Below are positions 1 to 8,036 of a stretch of DNA of 64,000 nucleotides, piece after piece (the first letter of the stretch is position 1; every line of letters begins with the position of its first letter). The position numbers were made by a program, and so were the translations under genes. The stretch spans positions 806,001-870,000 of the forward strand of contig NZ_LS999833.1 of NCBI RefSeq assembly GCF_900537175.1, read 5' to 3'. The DNA is from Lentilitoribacter sp. Alg239-R112. Its GTDB lineage: Bacteria > Pseudomonadota > Alphaproteobacteria > Rhizobiales > Rhizobiaceae. The notes beneath the pieces were generated by a model, which had not been told where the DNA came from, did not search any database, and saw nothing but the letters and a program-made list of their open reading frames with translations.

Positions 1-78
1 AAATCAGGTAAAACGTATCGTTTCCATGTTATCAGGAATGGTCGTGTCCCAATTATTTTGTCTGCAAAAGCTATCTGA
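1..78 (+). CDS. Possible C-terminal end of a protein starting before the window
   Basis: Frame 1 is open from the first base to a TGA at 76-78 and reads as 25 plausible residues ending in LSAKAI. A gene running in from the left would look like this. It is too short to assign to a family, and a chance open stretch of this size is quite possible. The following 128 bases up to the next gene show no clear terminator. Confidence 0.25.
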   Translation, partial: KSGKTYRFHVIRNGRVPIILSAKAI

Positions 79-206
79 ATTTCCAGGTGTCGCATTGGAT
101 ATGCAGATACAATTGACACCTGAAACAGCACATTTTTGGTACATTAATCGAGTACCCTTGAAAATAGGAAAGCCTATTGCTTTCAACATGCAGAAAGGGA
201 AACTCA

Positions 207-527
207 ATGGATATAAGAAAAATTACTATGACCACCGTGGCAGCGATTACGATTGCTGCAAGTGCAACAGCAACAATGATAGCGCCAACCATGGCAAACG
301 CACTTACGATCAAGACAGATGCTGAGCAATATTCCAACATGATGGAATCTCATCTGACGATCCAAGCCCAGCATCAAATCGAAAATGTAGCAAGTAATAA
401 TGCGCAGCAACCAAAAAAGATTAGCAACAAAGTTATCCATGCATGGACGGCTGGTTGTTATGCCCAGTACGGCCCCAATGCAGAGAAACCGAACAATGAG
501 CTTTTGGAAAAATGCCTCGATTCGTAA
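207..527 (+). CDS. Small secreted protein of unknown function
   Basis: A 106-residue protein that I do not recognise. The ATG at 207 is preferred over the upstream in-frame ATG at 177, because an AGAAAGGGAA-type ribosome binding site sits just before it and it gives a clean signal peptide: a short basic N-terminus (MDIRKI), a hydrophobic Ala/Thr-rich core and an Ala-Asn-Ala cleavage region near residue 32. The mature part is about 75 residues, hydrophilic, with two cysteines (in AGCYAQYG and EKCLDS) that could form one disulfide. It is probably periplasmic or exported. It is followed by a strong intrinsic terminator, so it is likely transcribed alone. It converges on the autotransporter gene. 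Confidence 0.6.
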   Translation: MDIRKITMTTVAAITIAASATATMIAPTMANALTIKTDAEQYSNMMESHLTIQAQHQIENVASNNAQQPKKISNKVIHAWTAGCYAQYGPNAEKPNNELLEKCLDS

Positions 528-550
528 CTTTGTATTAGAGCGTAGAAAAT

Positions 551-590
551 AAAACCGAGATTGCCTTGAATTTGCAACCTCGGTTTTTTT
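551..590 (+). terminator. Intrinsic terminator after the small secreted protein
   Basis: AAAACCGAG at 551-559 pairs with CTCGGTTTT at 579-587. The stem is extended inward by TTGC/GCAA and is followed by a run of seven T ending at 590. The position, 24 bases after the stop codon of the upstream gene, fits a Rho-independent terminator on the plus strand. Confidence 0.85.
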
Positions 591-602
591 GTAGATTTAA
601 TA

Positions 603-633
603 GGAAAAATTTGGAAGGTCATGTAAGGACCTT
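603..633 (-). terminator. Probable intrinsic terminator of the autotransporter gene
   Basis: On the minus strand AAGGTC (633-628) and GACCTT (620-615) form a 6-bp stem with a 7-base loop, followed by a T-rich stretch read across 613-603. It lies about 30 bases beyond the autotransporter stop codon, as expected for its terminator. The stem is short, so efficiency is uncertain. Confidence 0.55.
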
Positions 634-662
634 ATTATTAGGATCTACAGAAACATCGCCAA

Positions 663-3422
663 CTAGAATTTTAGGCTCGCTCGTAGTTGAAAAGCACTTG
701 CACTCATATGCGCGGAGAAGCGTCCCTGGTATTTTAGGCTCACATTATGCCCCCTTTCGGTAAAGATGGATGCACCTAGATCTATTTCTCCAATCGCGCG
801 ATCAGAATGTGTCTGTGCTGTAAACGAGTTGACGCCCACAGGGTCGGCAACAAAGCTGCCTGAAAAATCTTGGTTACTATCGGAAAAAGCTGAAAATCCC
901 AGGTCCGCAAATGCGCGAACGCGCGTACCATTTTCCAAAATATAATTGCGGCTAATCTCTAAGGAAGGGGAAATTCCCCAAATCGTACCTTTGCTTCCAA
1001 CTACATTTAGGTTGGCGGCACCACCGCCCGTTTCAGACACGTCATCTCTTCCAAGGTGGGTAGCCGACAAGTCCATAATTGGTTTGAATGACCAGCCATC
1101 TTTCTCGGTCAGATATGCGGCTCGGAATTGGCTAGTTACGAAGCTAGTATTTGGTTTGGAATGTGCGGCAAGATCTAAACCTCCAAAGGATATGTTTCTG
1201 GTGAGGTTATTTTGACTGATGCCAGCAGATATGCCGGCAGCAAAAAGCCACGCGTCGCGCTGATGCTTTAGTATAGCTCCTCCTTGGTATCGCTTATACT
1301 CAGCAAATGCATTGGCTTGAGTATTCAATGAACCACTCTCATAACCAAGGGCGACCCCCAAATGCCAGTTATCCGTAAATGAATATTGTACTCCGGCACT
1401 CAGGCCGCCCGTATTCTCGCTGTAACCTATATTATTTATTGATTGATCGCGATTTATAAATCGACCATGAGGTTGCATCCATATACATTGACCTTCTGAA
1501 ATGGCCATAAATGCACCTGTCGCCTGCAGACAACTTAGAAGATTACTGGTAAAACTAAGTGAAGATTGTAACGAAACTTGTTCAAGATTTAAGAAGCTTT
1601 CTCCACCGAGTTGATCAAGTGCATCTGCGATACTTGCGGCATCAGGCAATTCAGTAAGCCCACTTAATACGGGCGTTAAACCACCACCGCCAATCGCCAA
1701 TGCTTCGTTCAAATGGTTTGCTAGTTTGGTTTGGTTTGGATTAAGGCCTTCGATGGCAAAATCCACGCTCGCTGAAACAACCACATCATTTATGTTTGGG
1801 TATTGCAGCTGAAAGTTTGTGACAGGGCCATTTACAACAGTAAATCCGTTGTTGGTAACGCCTCCAGTAGCACTCAAAATGGTGAAGTCCTGTTGTTGTG
1901 CAACAGGATTGATTAACGTCGGTCGTAGTACACCATCCAAAGCGGCAGAACCATTTACAGACAACAGATCATTTGTTGCTGAGGCAGCATCTAAGTCAAT
2001 GTTCAGTTGACCGATTGCAGATTGAGTAAAATTACCTTTCACATTAGTTGTTGTGATTGTCCCGCTACCACCGGGGGATATTAATCCATCATTTGCTAAC
2101 GTGTTTCCAATTCCAATATTTGCATTAAACCCTGATTCAAATATACCGTTTGAAAGATTGTTAAATGCATTTGTTCCTCCACCTAGTTCGACGTTACCAA
2201 CAATTGTTCCCTGATTACTGATAATATCATTTCCATCCCCCGCATTGATTGCGCTATCAATTAGGCTTGTAATATTTGTCCCTGTAGATAAATTGATAGT
2301 ATTGGTGAGACCAATTGAGGATTCTATATCTATGGCATCGCTCAAGTTAGCGATTGCGCCCCCAAGAACCGACCCTCCGAGGACATTAATCGTGCTATTT
2401 CCCTGACCGAAATTGCTAATCGAAATTCCATCTTCATTTCCGATGATAGAGCCATTGGTATTAATTTCAATTTTATCGGCGTTGCCAGATGAGGCGGCTG
2501 AGATTCCGCTATTACCTTGGCCAATCACATTATTGGAGTTAATTATCAACACGCCTGAACCATTATTGAAGGCTTCTATGCCTGATTGCAAGCCCTCAAC
2601 GTCTCCGGTTGTATCGATAAAAATGGAAGTTCCGGATACTGAGTTTTCGGCCTGAATACCGTGTACTCCACCTGATGCATTTTGAGTTGAAATTCGAATT
2701 TCGCCAACACCGGTACTTTCCGCTGAAATTCCGACTTTTCCGCCAATGGCGTCACCGATATTCGTTATGACAATATCTCCATTACTTGAATTTGTTGCAA
2801 TCCCATTTTCGATGAAACCACCAACAATGCCAATTCCATCAATCAGTATGTTTCCCTTAGAGCCAACAATAATACCGGATTTAGTTCCGATTATTGTTCC
2901 ACTGCCATTTCCCTGAACCGTAAAATCTGCGCCATTTGCGAGTATCTCACCGCGGATACCTTCGCCCGAGTTGCTTTTGATAGATATATCGTCGTCAATA
3001 TTGATTATGGTTTCACCAGAATCCGCAAAAACATTTATTCCTTCGCCTGAAGTGCCATAAATGTCCGCGTTTACATCGATGCGAAAGTTACCAACACCTG
3101 TCGCTTTCGCATCAATGCCCCAATTTCCAATCACCTTGTTTGATATTGTAATCGTTGTATCGCCATCGACGGCGCTGGTTTTAACACCAGGATTATTTGC
3201 TACAATCGGCGCAAGATTGACATCCAAAACGATATCGTCAGTACCAGTGCCAGATACATCTACACCAGTCACATCATTTGCATTAATTGTGCCTTGGGTG
3301 ATTGTTGCCGCAGGTTCTGCCATAGCAAATATGGCTGGCATAACTGCGGCTACCGATACCATCGCAAGCAAAGCTGTTTTGAACAATCTGGAACGATGTG
3401 AATTTATCTTTTGATTTTTCAT
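663..3422 (-). CDS. Autotransporter (type Va secretion) with repetitive passenger
   Basis: A protein of about 919 residues: signal peptide, passenger and outer-membrane beta-barrel. The ATG at 3422 (MKNQKINSHRS) is used rather than a TTG 12 bases upstream, because it gives a classic long signal peptide with a hydrophobic core ending near AEPA. Residues about 40-580 are Gly/Asn/Ser/Ile-rich with repeated G-x-G-I-x-x patterns, typical of a right-handed beta-helix. The last 270 residues look like the autotransporter barrel, with alternating aromatic/hydrophobic strands and a terminal Phe (RASLKF). Two cysteines (SCLQAT and GQCIW) lie just before the barrel. No protease or lipase catalytic motif was seen, so adhesin is the likeliest role. 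It lies downstream of a two-component operon and shares an upstream 17-bp box with it. Confidence 0.85.
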   Translation of the reverse strand: MKNQKINSHRSRLFKTALLAMVSVAAVMPAIFAMAEPAATITQGTINANDVTGVDVSGTGTDDIVLDVNLAPIVANNPGVKTSAVDGDTTITISNKVIGNWGIDAKATGVGNFRIDVNADIYGTSGEGINVFADSGETIINIDDDISIKSNSGEGIRGEILANGADFTVQGNGSGTIIGTKSGIIVGSKGNILIDGIGIVGGFIENGIATNSSNGDIVITNIGDAIGGKVGISAESTGVGEIRISTQNASGGVHGIQAENSVSGTSIFIDTTGDVEGLQSGIEAFNNGSGVLIINSNNVIGQGNSGISAASSGNADKIEINTNGSIIGNEDGISISNFGQGNSTINVLGGSVLGGAIANLSDAIDIESSIGLTNTINLSTGTNITSLIDSAINAGDGNDIISNQGTIVGNVELGGGTNAFNNLSNGIFESGFNANIGIGNTLANDGLISPGGSGTITTTNVKGNFTQSAIGQLNIDLDAASATNDLLSVNGSAALDGVLRPTLINPVAQQQDFTILSATGGVTNNGFTVVNGPVTNFQLQYPNINDVVVSASVDFAIEGLNPNQTKLANHLNEALAIGGGGLTPVLSGLTELPDAASIADALDQLGGESFLNLEQVSLQSSLSFTSNLLSCLQATGAFMAISEGQCIWMQPHGRFINRDQSINNIGYSENTGGLSAGVQYSFTDNWHLGVALGYESGSLNTQANAFAEYKRYQGGAILKHQRDAWLFAAGISAGISQNNLTRNISFGGLDLAAHSKPNTSFVTSQFRAAYLTEKDGWSFKPIMDLSATHLGRDDVSETGGGAANLNVVGSKGTIWGISPSLEISRNYILENGTRVRAFADLGFSAFSDSNQDFSGSFVADPVGVNSFTAQTHSDRAIGEIDLGASIFTERGHNVSLKYQGRFSAHMSASAFQLRASLKF

Positions 3423-3508
3423 ATTGACATCCAAAATAATGTGACCAATGGCGATCAGGTTTCATTATTCTGGATATTCAATTGCTGTGTCGGAACGTGT
3501 TCACTAGC

Positions 3509-3525
3509 GTATCAATTGTATCAGT
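3509..3525 (-). promoter_or_regulatory. Direct-repeat box upstream of the autotransporter
   Basis: GTATCA-ATT-GTATCA-GT, two GTATCA half-sites with a 9-base period, centred about 95 bases upstream of the autotransporter start codon. The identical 17 bases recur at 7098-7114 upstream of the kinase operon, in the same orientation. Tandem direct repeats are the usual binding mode of OmpR/PhoB-family regulators. Assignment to the neighbouring regulator is inference. Confidence 0.55.
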
Positions 3526-3598
3526 CAAGCTAGGAATTAAACACAGATTATGTATGCGTGATTGCTACGAAAGATAGGCGATTTTATGAAATTACTCC

Positions 3599-4309
3599 CT
3601 AACCGAAGATATAGCCTAGACCGCGCACCGTGCGTATTGTCTCAGGTTTATTGGGATTGATCTCAATCTTTCGTCGTATTCGAGAAATTCTAAGGTCTAT
3701 TGATCTATCAAAAGGTTCCCATCCCTTGTCATGAGCTTTCTCAAGCAACTGATCTCGATTAAGTATGCGGCCACGATTTTCAGCGAATACCTTAAGGAGG
3801 CTAAACTCCATCGCAGTAAGGGCTATTTCTACACCGTCAGCCCTATAAAGCTTGGCTGCATCTATATCTAATCGGCAAGATCCAAATGCAATTGTCCCCT
3901 TTAGAAGTTGTTCTTCTTCTTTGTCATCATTATTAAACTTTTTGCGGCGAATATGCGCTTTTATTCTTGCTCCTAACTCCCTTAAATCTACTGGCTTACA
4001 AATATAATCATCAGCCCCCAATTCTAAACCAACAATACGATCAACGACATCTGTTGCAGCTGTTAGCATTATGACAGGAACGTTGGATTTTGCCCGCAGT
4101 TCTTTAAGTGCAGTAAGTCCGTCAACACGAGGCATCTTCACATCAAGAATGATGAGTTCAGGTTCATTTTTTTCGAGTTGTTCGTGGAGTTCAGCTGCGC
4201 CTGATGTACTAATGACATCATAGCCGCTTTCTTCTAGATATTCTCCAACCATCTCGCGTAAATGGGTTTCATCATCACAAAGGAGAATTTGGGTTCGATG
4301 GTCATTCAT
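3599..4309 (-). CDS. OmpR/PhoB-family response regulator
   Basis: A 236-residue DNA-binding response regulator. The receiver domain (about 6-120) has the acidic pair DD near residue 12, phospho-acceptor Asp56 in LIILDVKMPRVDG, Thr in MLTAA and Lys in CKPVD. The C-terminal winged helix (about 140-235) ends in the family pattern RTVRGLGYIFG. It is the second gene of an operon: its ATG overlaps the kinase stop as ATGA, implying translational coupling and that the upstream kinase is its partner. Likely targets are the two GTATCA direct-repeat boxes, upstream of the kinase and of the adjacent autotransporter. The signal sensed is unknown. Confidence 0.9.
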   Translation of the reverse strand: MNDHRTQILLCDDETHLREMVGEYLEESGYDVISTSGAAELHEQLEKNEPELIILDVKMPRVDGLTALKELRAKSNVPVIMLTAATDVVDRIVGLELGADDYICKPVDLRELGARIKAHIRRKKFNNDDKEEEQLLKGTIAFGSCRLDIDAAKLYRADGVEIALTAMEFSLLKVFAENRGRILNRDQLLEKAHDKGWEPFDRSIDLRISRIRRKIEINPNKPETIRTVRGLGYIFG

Positions 4310-7002
4310 GACTTCTCCTCCTGCGTTCTTTCATATAGTTCCCTGATAAGGCTCAGCAAATCATTGGCAGTGACCGGTTTTTCTATATGAAGACTTTTCG
4401 TACTTTCAAAAAATTCTGAAACCTCACTACTCATAGAATCACCAGTGATGAATCCAATTCGCATTGCATAGTGAGGAATTTCCACTTCAATCAACTTTAG
4501 GAAATCCTGCCCATTTAATTCTGGCATCTTATAATCACTGAGCACTACGTCGAATTTTTGACGTTTCAGTAAGCCCAGTGCTTCTTGAACGTTCGTTGCG
4601 GTTTCAACAATCATTCCACGTTCCTCCAGTATTTCCTGAATCAGGTCGACGACATCTTCTTCGTCATCAATTACCAGAACCCTGCAAATGACGTCGGGGA
4701 ATTCTGCAACCTCGGAGGTCGTATTCTCGATTTCTTCTGTAGAGGCTATATTTAGATGAACGAAGAAGCTACATCCGTTACCAGGTTCAGACTCCAATGT
4801 TAGTTGACCGCCATGGCTGTCAACTATTCTGTGAGAAAATGCCAGACCAATACCTGTACCCACCCCTACATCTTTGGTCGTAAAAAATGGTTCAAATATC
4901 CTCGATTGAATATCTTTTGGTATGCCTTCACCATTATCTCTAACTTCAATGGTTGAACAATTTGCCTCCTTATCAAAGGAGCTTCTTAATATAAGTTGTC
5001 CATTCATACCTTTGTCAGCGAGCGCATGTTCCGCATTCACTATCAGGTTGGTAAGGACTTGAGTGAGTTGATCTTCATCGCAGAAAACTAATGGCAGGTC
5101 TTCTTCAAGTTCAACCTTGATGTCTGTTCCATTGGTCTTAAGGCCATAACCCGAAATATCCAAAGCTGACAGGACAATCTCATTTAGCGAACATACTTCA
5201 AGTTTGGTGGGGCGCTGGCGAGCCATAGCGAGAAATGTTTTAACAATTTTTGCACTTCGTTCTGCAGCTTGTTCAATTCTCTCAATCCGGCGCACTAAAC
5301 GTGGATCATCCACATTACCTTCCAATAATTGAGCATACCCCACGATAATAGAAAGTGGGTTGTTTAATTCGTGTGCAACACCTGCAAGCAGCTCACCTAA
5401 TGCTGATAGTTTTTCATTTTGATGAGAAATCTCACGTTGTCGCTCTAACTCTTTTTGAACCTTCTGTTGCTCAGTTATGTCTGAAAATGAGATAAGATAA
5501 CCACCCAAACCGGTTGCGTTGGACGATGCATCAATAACACGGCCATCATTCGTTTCAAAAATGACCTTCTTGGAATAATTTTTAACAAGCTCGGTGAGCA
5601 TTGCGTTATATTCATGTCCAGACATTCCATCTGGGACACTAAAGAAATCAGCTACAAGCAGTTTTTCCATTACGCTTGTGATGCTCTCGCCGGTCTGAGG
5701 GCGCTCGCCTTCAAGGAAGAAGATCCTGAACCATTGCTCATTAGCCATCACAAGATCCAGGTTCGCATCCCAAAGAACCAGCCCCAAATCCAATGCTTGT
5801 ATAGCGTCATTTACGGCAGAAAGGCTCCTCTCTTCCGATCTCAATTTATCCGTAACATCCTCGATTGTAATGAGGCGTCCACCTAATGGCGTCACGCTGG
5901 ACGTTCCGAGCAACATGCCGTCTTTTATTGGAAACTCGATACCTTGTGCAGCATCTCTGATGTGGTCCGTGTTTGACTGTATGTATTTGTCTGATCTCAA
6001 GTTTGAAGAAAGATAAATTGAATCAGTTTCAATGAGAAACTTGAGTATGTCCTTGATTTGCATCCCGTATAAAGAAGGATCTGGAGGGATATCGAACATT
6101 TGTAGAAACTTATCATTGAAAAGAACAAGTCGTCCATCGTCATCCAGCAACACAACTCCTTCATGCAGGGTTTCCAGAACGTCATTGAACATCTCACGAA
6201 CGCGCCTTTCTGTTTGCCGCTTAATGGTGAGATCACTGAGCGTGATGAGATAACCACCAAGTTCTGTTGCATGTGATGACCCTGAAACCACTCGACCGTC
6301 AGTCAGCTCCAGCTCTTCATTTTTTAAATAATTGGCTGTGTTATGAATTGTAAAATTTACGATGTCTTCGGTTGTCAGACCTTCTGTGGACTTGAAATGT
6401 TTGGCATCCGCTAATCTTCGTATGTGGTCAGCCAAATTCTCTCCAAGCGATGGCATTTGGACGTTTGATCTATTAAAATATTCTTCAAGATACAGTTTAT
6501 TGGAGAATAAGAAATTCATTTCAGAATCATAAAGTGCGATCGCCTGATCTAGCGATTCAACAACATCGTTCAGCATTTTTCGAGCGCCATCTTCCAACTT
6601 GCGCCGATCCGTGATGTCAATAATTGTAATGAGATAACCGCCAAGATTGGTTCTGCTAGACGAACATTGAATGATTTTTTCGTCCATTCTTTCAAGAACT
6701 AAATCTCTTCCGAATGACTTGATAAATTGAACTGTCTGCTCAGCCATTTCATCAGGTTCAATATTATCTGGTAGCATAAAGGCACCTGTGTCAAACACCT
6801 GCTTTGCGATGTCCACTGCACCTTGACCTGGTTCGAATTTCTGATGTGGCCCGACGAAAACCAAATCATAGTATCGATTATTGCATAACATGAAACGCAT
6901 GTTTGGGTCATAGAGTGCAAACCCCTCTTCGAGTGCACCTATGGCATCTTCCAATAATGACAGCATGGAGGATGAAGGTATTTTATCAGATTCATTCTCC
7001 AA
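4306..7002 (-). CDS. Hybrid histidine kinase with four PAS repeats
   Basis: An 898-residue sensor without obvious transmembrane segments, so probably cytoplasmic. Four tandem PAS units (about 16-132, 145-262, 273-388 and 395-512) each end in a variant of LGGYLITxxDxT. They are followed by a HisKA dimerisation domain with phospho-acceptor His544 in GVAHELNNP, an HATPase domain (N-box NLIVNAEHAL, G-boxes DNGEGIP and GTGIGL) and a C-terminal receiver with Asp823 in LSDYKMPELNG. The TTG at 7002 is preferred because GATGAG lies upstream and a later ATG (6966) would trim the first PAS unit. No HPt domain is seen, so the receiver may tune autokinase activity rather than relay. It is coupled to the OmpR-type regulator. 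Confidence 0.88.
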   Translation of the reverse strand: MENESDKIPSSSMLSLLEDAIGALEEGFALYDPNMRFMLCNNRYYDLVFVGPHQKFEPGQGAVDIAKQVFDTGAFMLPDNIEPDEMAEQTVQFIKSFGRDLVLERMDEKIIQCSSSRTNLGGYLITIIDITDRRKLEDGARKMLNDVVESLDQAIALYDSEMNFLFSNKLYLEEYFNRSNVQMPSLGENLADHIRRLADAKHFKSTEGLTTEDIVNFTIHNTANYLKNEELELTDGRVVSGSSHATELGGYLITLSDLTIKRQTERRVREMFNDVLETLHEGVVLLDDDGRLVLFNDKFLQMFDIPPDPSLYGMQIKDILKFLIETDSIYLSSNLRSDKYIQSNTDHIRDAAQGIEFPIKDGMLLGTSSVTPLGGRLITIEDVTDKLRSEERSLSAVNDAIQALDLGLVLWDANLDLVMANEQWFRIFFLEGERPQTGESITSVMEKLLVADFFSVPDGMSGHEYNAMLTELVKNYSKKVIFETNDGRVIDASSNATGLGGYLISFSDITEQQKVQKELERQREISHQNEKLSALGELLAGVAHELNNPLSIIVGYAQLLEGNVDDPRLVRRIERIEQAAERSAKIVKTFLAMARQRPTKLEVCSLNEIVLSALDISGYGLKTNGTDIKVELEEDLPLVFCDEDQLTQVLTNLIVNAEHALADKGMNGQLILRSSFDKEANCSTIEVRDNGEGIPKDIQSRIFEPFFTTKDVGVGTGIGLAFSHRIVDSHGGQLTLESEPGNGCSFFVHLNIASTEEIENTTSEVAEFPDVICRVLVIDDEEDVVDLIQEILEERGMIVETATNVQEALGLLKRQKFDVVLSDYKMPELNGQDFLKLIEVEIPHYAMRIGFITGDSMSSEVSEFFESTKSLHIEKPVTANDLLSLIRELYERTQEEKS

Positions 7003-7097
7003 TTGATCTCATCCCCATCACTGCTGCTCAACCTCGCACTTAAGTCATGTTCAACAAACATAAATAAGACACACGTATCGAAATGATATCGTAAATT

Positions 7098-7114
7098 GTA
7101 TCAATTGTATCAGT
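7098..7114 (-). promoter_or_regulatory. Direct-repeat box upstream of the kinase operon
   Basis: The same 17 bases as at 3509-3525 (GTATCA-ATT-GTATCA-GT), about 100 bases before the kinase start codon and in the same orientation relative to the gene. It also lies about 120 bases upstream of the divergent small secreted protein gene at 7230 and could serve both. Probable autoregulatory operator of the response regulator (inference). Confidence 0.5.
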
Positions 7115-7142
7115 TTTTATATTTATCGATACTGTTGAGACG

Positions 7143-7163
7143 TTTCTCGACGTCATCGAGAAA
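7143..7163. promoter_or_regulatory. Perfect inverted repeat between divergent genes
   Basis: TTTCTCGA (7143-7150), 5-base spacer, TCGAGAAA (7156-7163). There is no following T-run in either direction, so a dimeric protein-binding site is more likely than a terminator. It sits between the GTATCA box and the start of the gene at 7230. The binding factor is unknown. Confidence 0.35.
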
Positions 7164-7229
7164 AATTCCCCCTCCATTTTGGCTTCACCAGCAATCTAGT
7201 TGGTAATAATTTAAAAATGGAGAAAGACA

Positions 7230-7523
7230 ATGAACAAGTTAATTTTAGCAGCATTAGCGACATTAACAGCTGGCACAATGATGAGTACAGTCGTTGCATC
7301 TAACGCGACACCCCTTATGCGGTCTGTACAATGTGCGGATGGCACAGTGTTCAAGCTAGGTGATGAAATTACGGATGAAATTGCATGTGCAGATCATGGC
7401 GGTGTGTCGAACACAACGGTTGTTACACCAAGTCAATTACAGACTAATAGTGGAATTGACCCAATTCCATTAAAGCCCAAAACAACGTTCAAGCGTGTGA
7501 GTAAGAATATCGCTAAACGCTGA
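7230..7523 (+). CDS. Small secreted protein with two cysteines
   Basis: A 97-residue protein that I do not recognise. A good ribosome binding site (GGAGAAAG) precedes the ATG. The N-terminus (MNKLILAALATLTAGTMMSTVVASNA) is a signal peptide with probable cleavage after SNA. The mature part of about 70 residues contains a compact segment (SVQCADGTVFKLGDEI, then IACADHGG) with two cysteines and a basic C-terminus (KRVSKNIAKR). A periplasmic or exported location is expected. It is transcribed divergently from the kinase operon across a region holding two candidate operators, so it may share their control. A strong hairpin follows the gene. Confidence 0.65.
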   Translation: MNKLILAALATLTAGTMMSTVVASNATPLMRSVQCADGTVFKLGDEITDEIACADHGGVSNTTVVTPSQLQTNSGIDPIPLKPKTTFKRVSKNIAKR

Positions 7524-7543
7524 ATTCGGACATTTATTAACTA

Positions 7544-7575
7544 CAATCCTGTTCCGCAAGCGCGGAACAGGATTG
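7544..7575. terminator. Perfect 14-bp hairpin after the small secreted protein gene
   Basis: CAATCCTGTTCCGC (7544-7557) and its exact complement at 7562-7575, separated by a 4-base loop AAGC. It lies 21 bases after the stop codon at 7523. The stem is very stable but no U-tract follows on either strand, so it may be an mRNA-stabilising 3' hairpin or part of a repeat family rather than a classical intrinsic terminator. Confidence 0.6.
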
Positions 7576-7711
7576 TGAGCTTCTATAGACTGCTTGATTG
7601 GCATGGAGGCTATAACCCCTTTAAATAACCTCAATGTCTGTGATTGGCACACTCACGAAGCATTTCAATCTTCAAGTGAGTTCTGATCTGCGATGAACAT
7701 CAGACATGAAT

Positions 7712-7752
7712 GCCTAAACGTTGTTAGGCAACTTCTGGCCCAATCCGGAAGT
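7712..7752. other. Two adjacent hairpins upstream of the polyol operon
   Basis: GCCTAA (7712-7717) pairs with TTAGGC (7724-7729), and immediately after it AACTTC (7730-7735) pairs with GGAAGTT (7746-7752). The 7576-8036 interval has no convincing gene. These stem-loops, about 170-210 bases upstream of the putative smoE promoter, could be operator sites or a small transcript; neither can be decided by eye. Confidence 0.3.
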
Positions 7753-7917
7753 TTACCAGCAAGCATCGTCTACTTTTTTATTTAGTAATGCCGAAAATGG
7801 CACAAAGTGAAATCTTGAAAGCTCTACATATTTTAGCATGATCCTGTTCTAGGATTTTCTAATTATTCAAGCCACAACTATCGTAGATGGTAGAAAAACA
7901 TTATTTTTTTTGCGTGT

Positions 7918-7946
7918 TTGTTAAAAAATGTGCAAAAAAGTATAGT
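7918..7946 (+). promoter_or_regulatory. Probable sigma-70 promoter of the polyol operon
   Basis: TTGTTA at 7918-7923 and TATAGT at 7941-7946 with a 17-base spacer. It lies about 90 bases before the smoE start codon, giving a leader of roughly 85 nt that contains a hairpin next to the ribosome binding site. Confidence 0.5.
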
Positions 7947-7997
7947 TTATAGCGGAAAAAATATTAGACGCGCGTATGAATTTTCGCCGAGTATTAG

Positions 7998-8028
7998 CCC
8001 AAGACGCATGGTGCGTCTGTTCCTTGGG
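7998..8028 (+). promoter_or_regulatory. Leader hairpin abutting the smoE ribosome binding site
   Basis: AGACGCA (8002-8008) pairs with TGCGTCT (8012-8018). The outer arms CCCAAG (7998-8003) and CTTGGG (8023-8028) give an alternative larger stem. The right outer arm runs into the ribosome binding site GGGAGGA (8026-8032), so folding could mask it or set mRNA stability. No functional evidence beyond the sequence. Confidence 0.4.
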
Positions 8029-8036
8029 AGGATAAT

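Noticed and set aside
26..325. A 99-codon frame overlapping the first small secreted protein
   Set aside because: Composition is unnatural (Asn/Asp/Ser runs, no domain), while the other frame has a ribosome binding site and a clean signal peptide.
946..3414. Several plus-strand open frames of 60-117 codons inside the autotransporter gene
   Set aside because: They lie antisense to a clearly coding frame, have no ribosome binding sites and read as low-complexity mirror images of the repetitive passenger.
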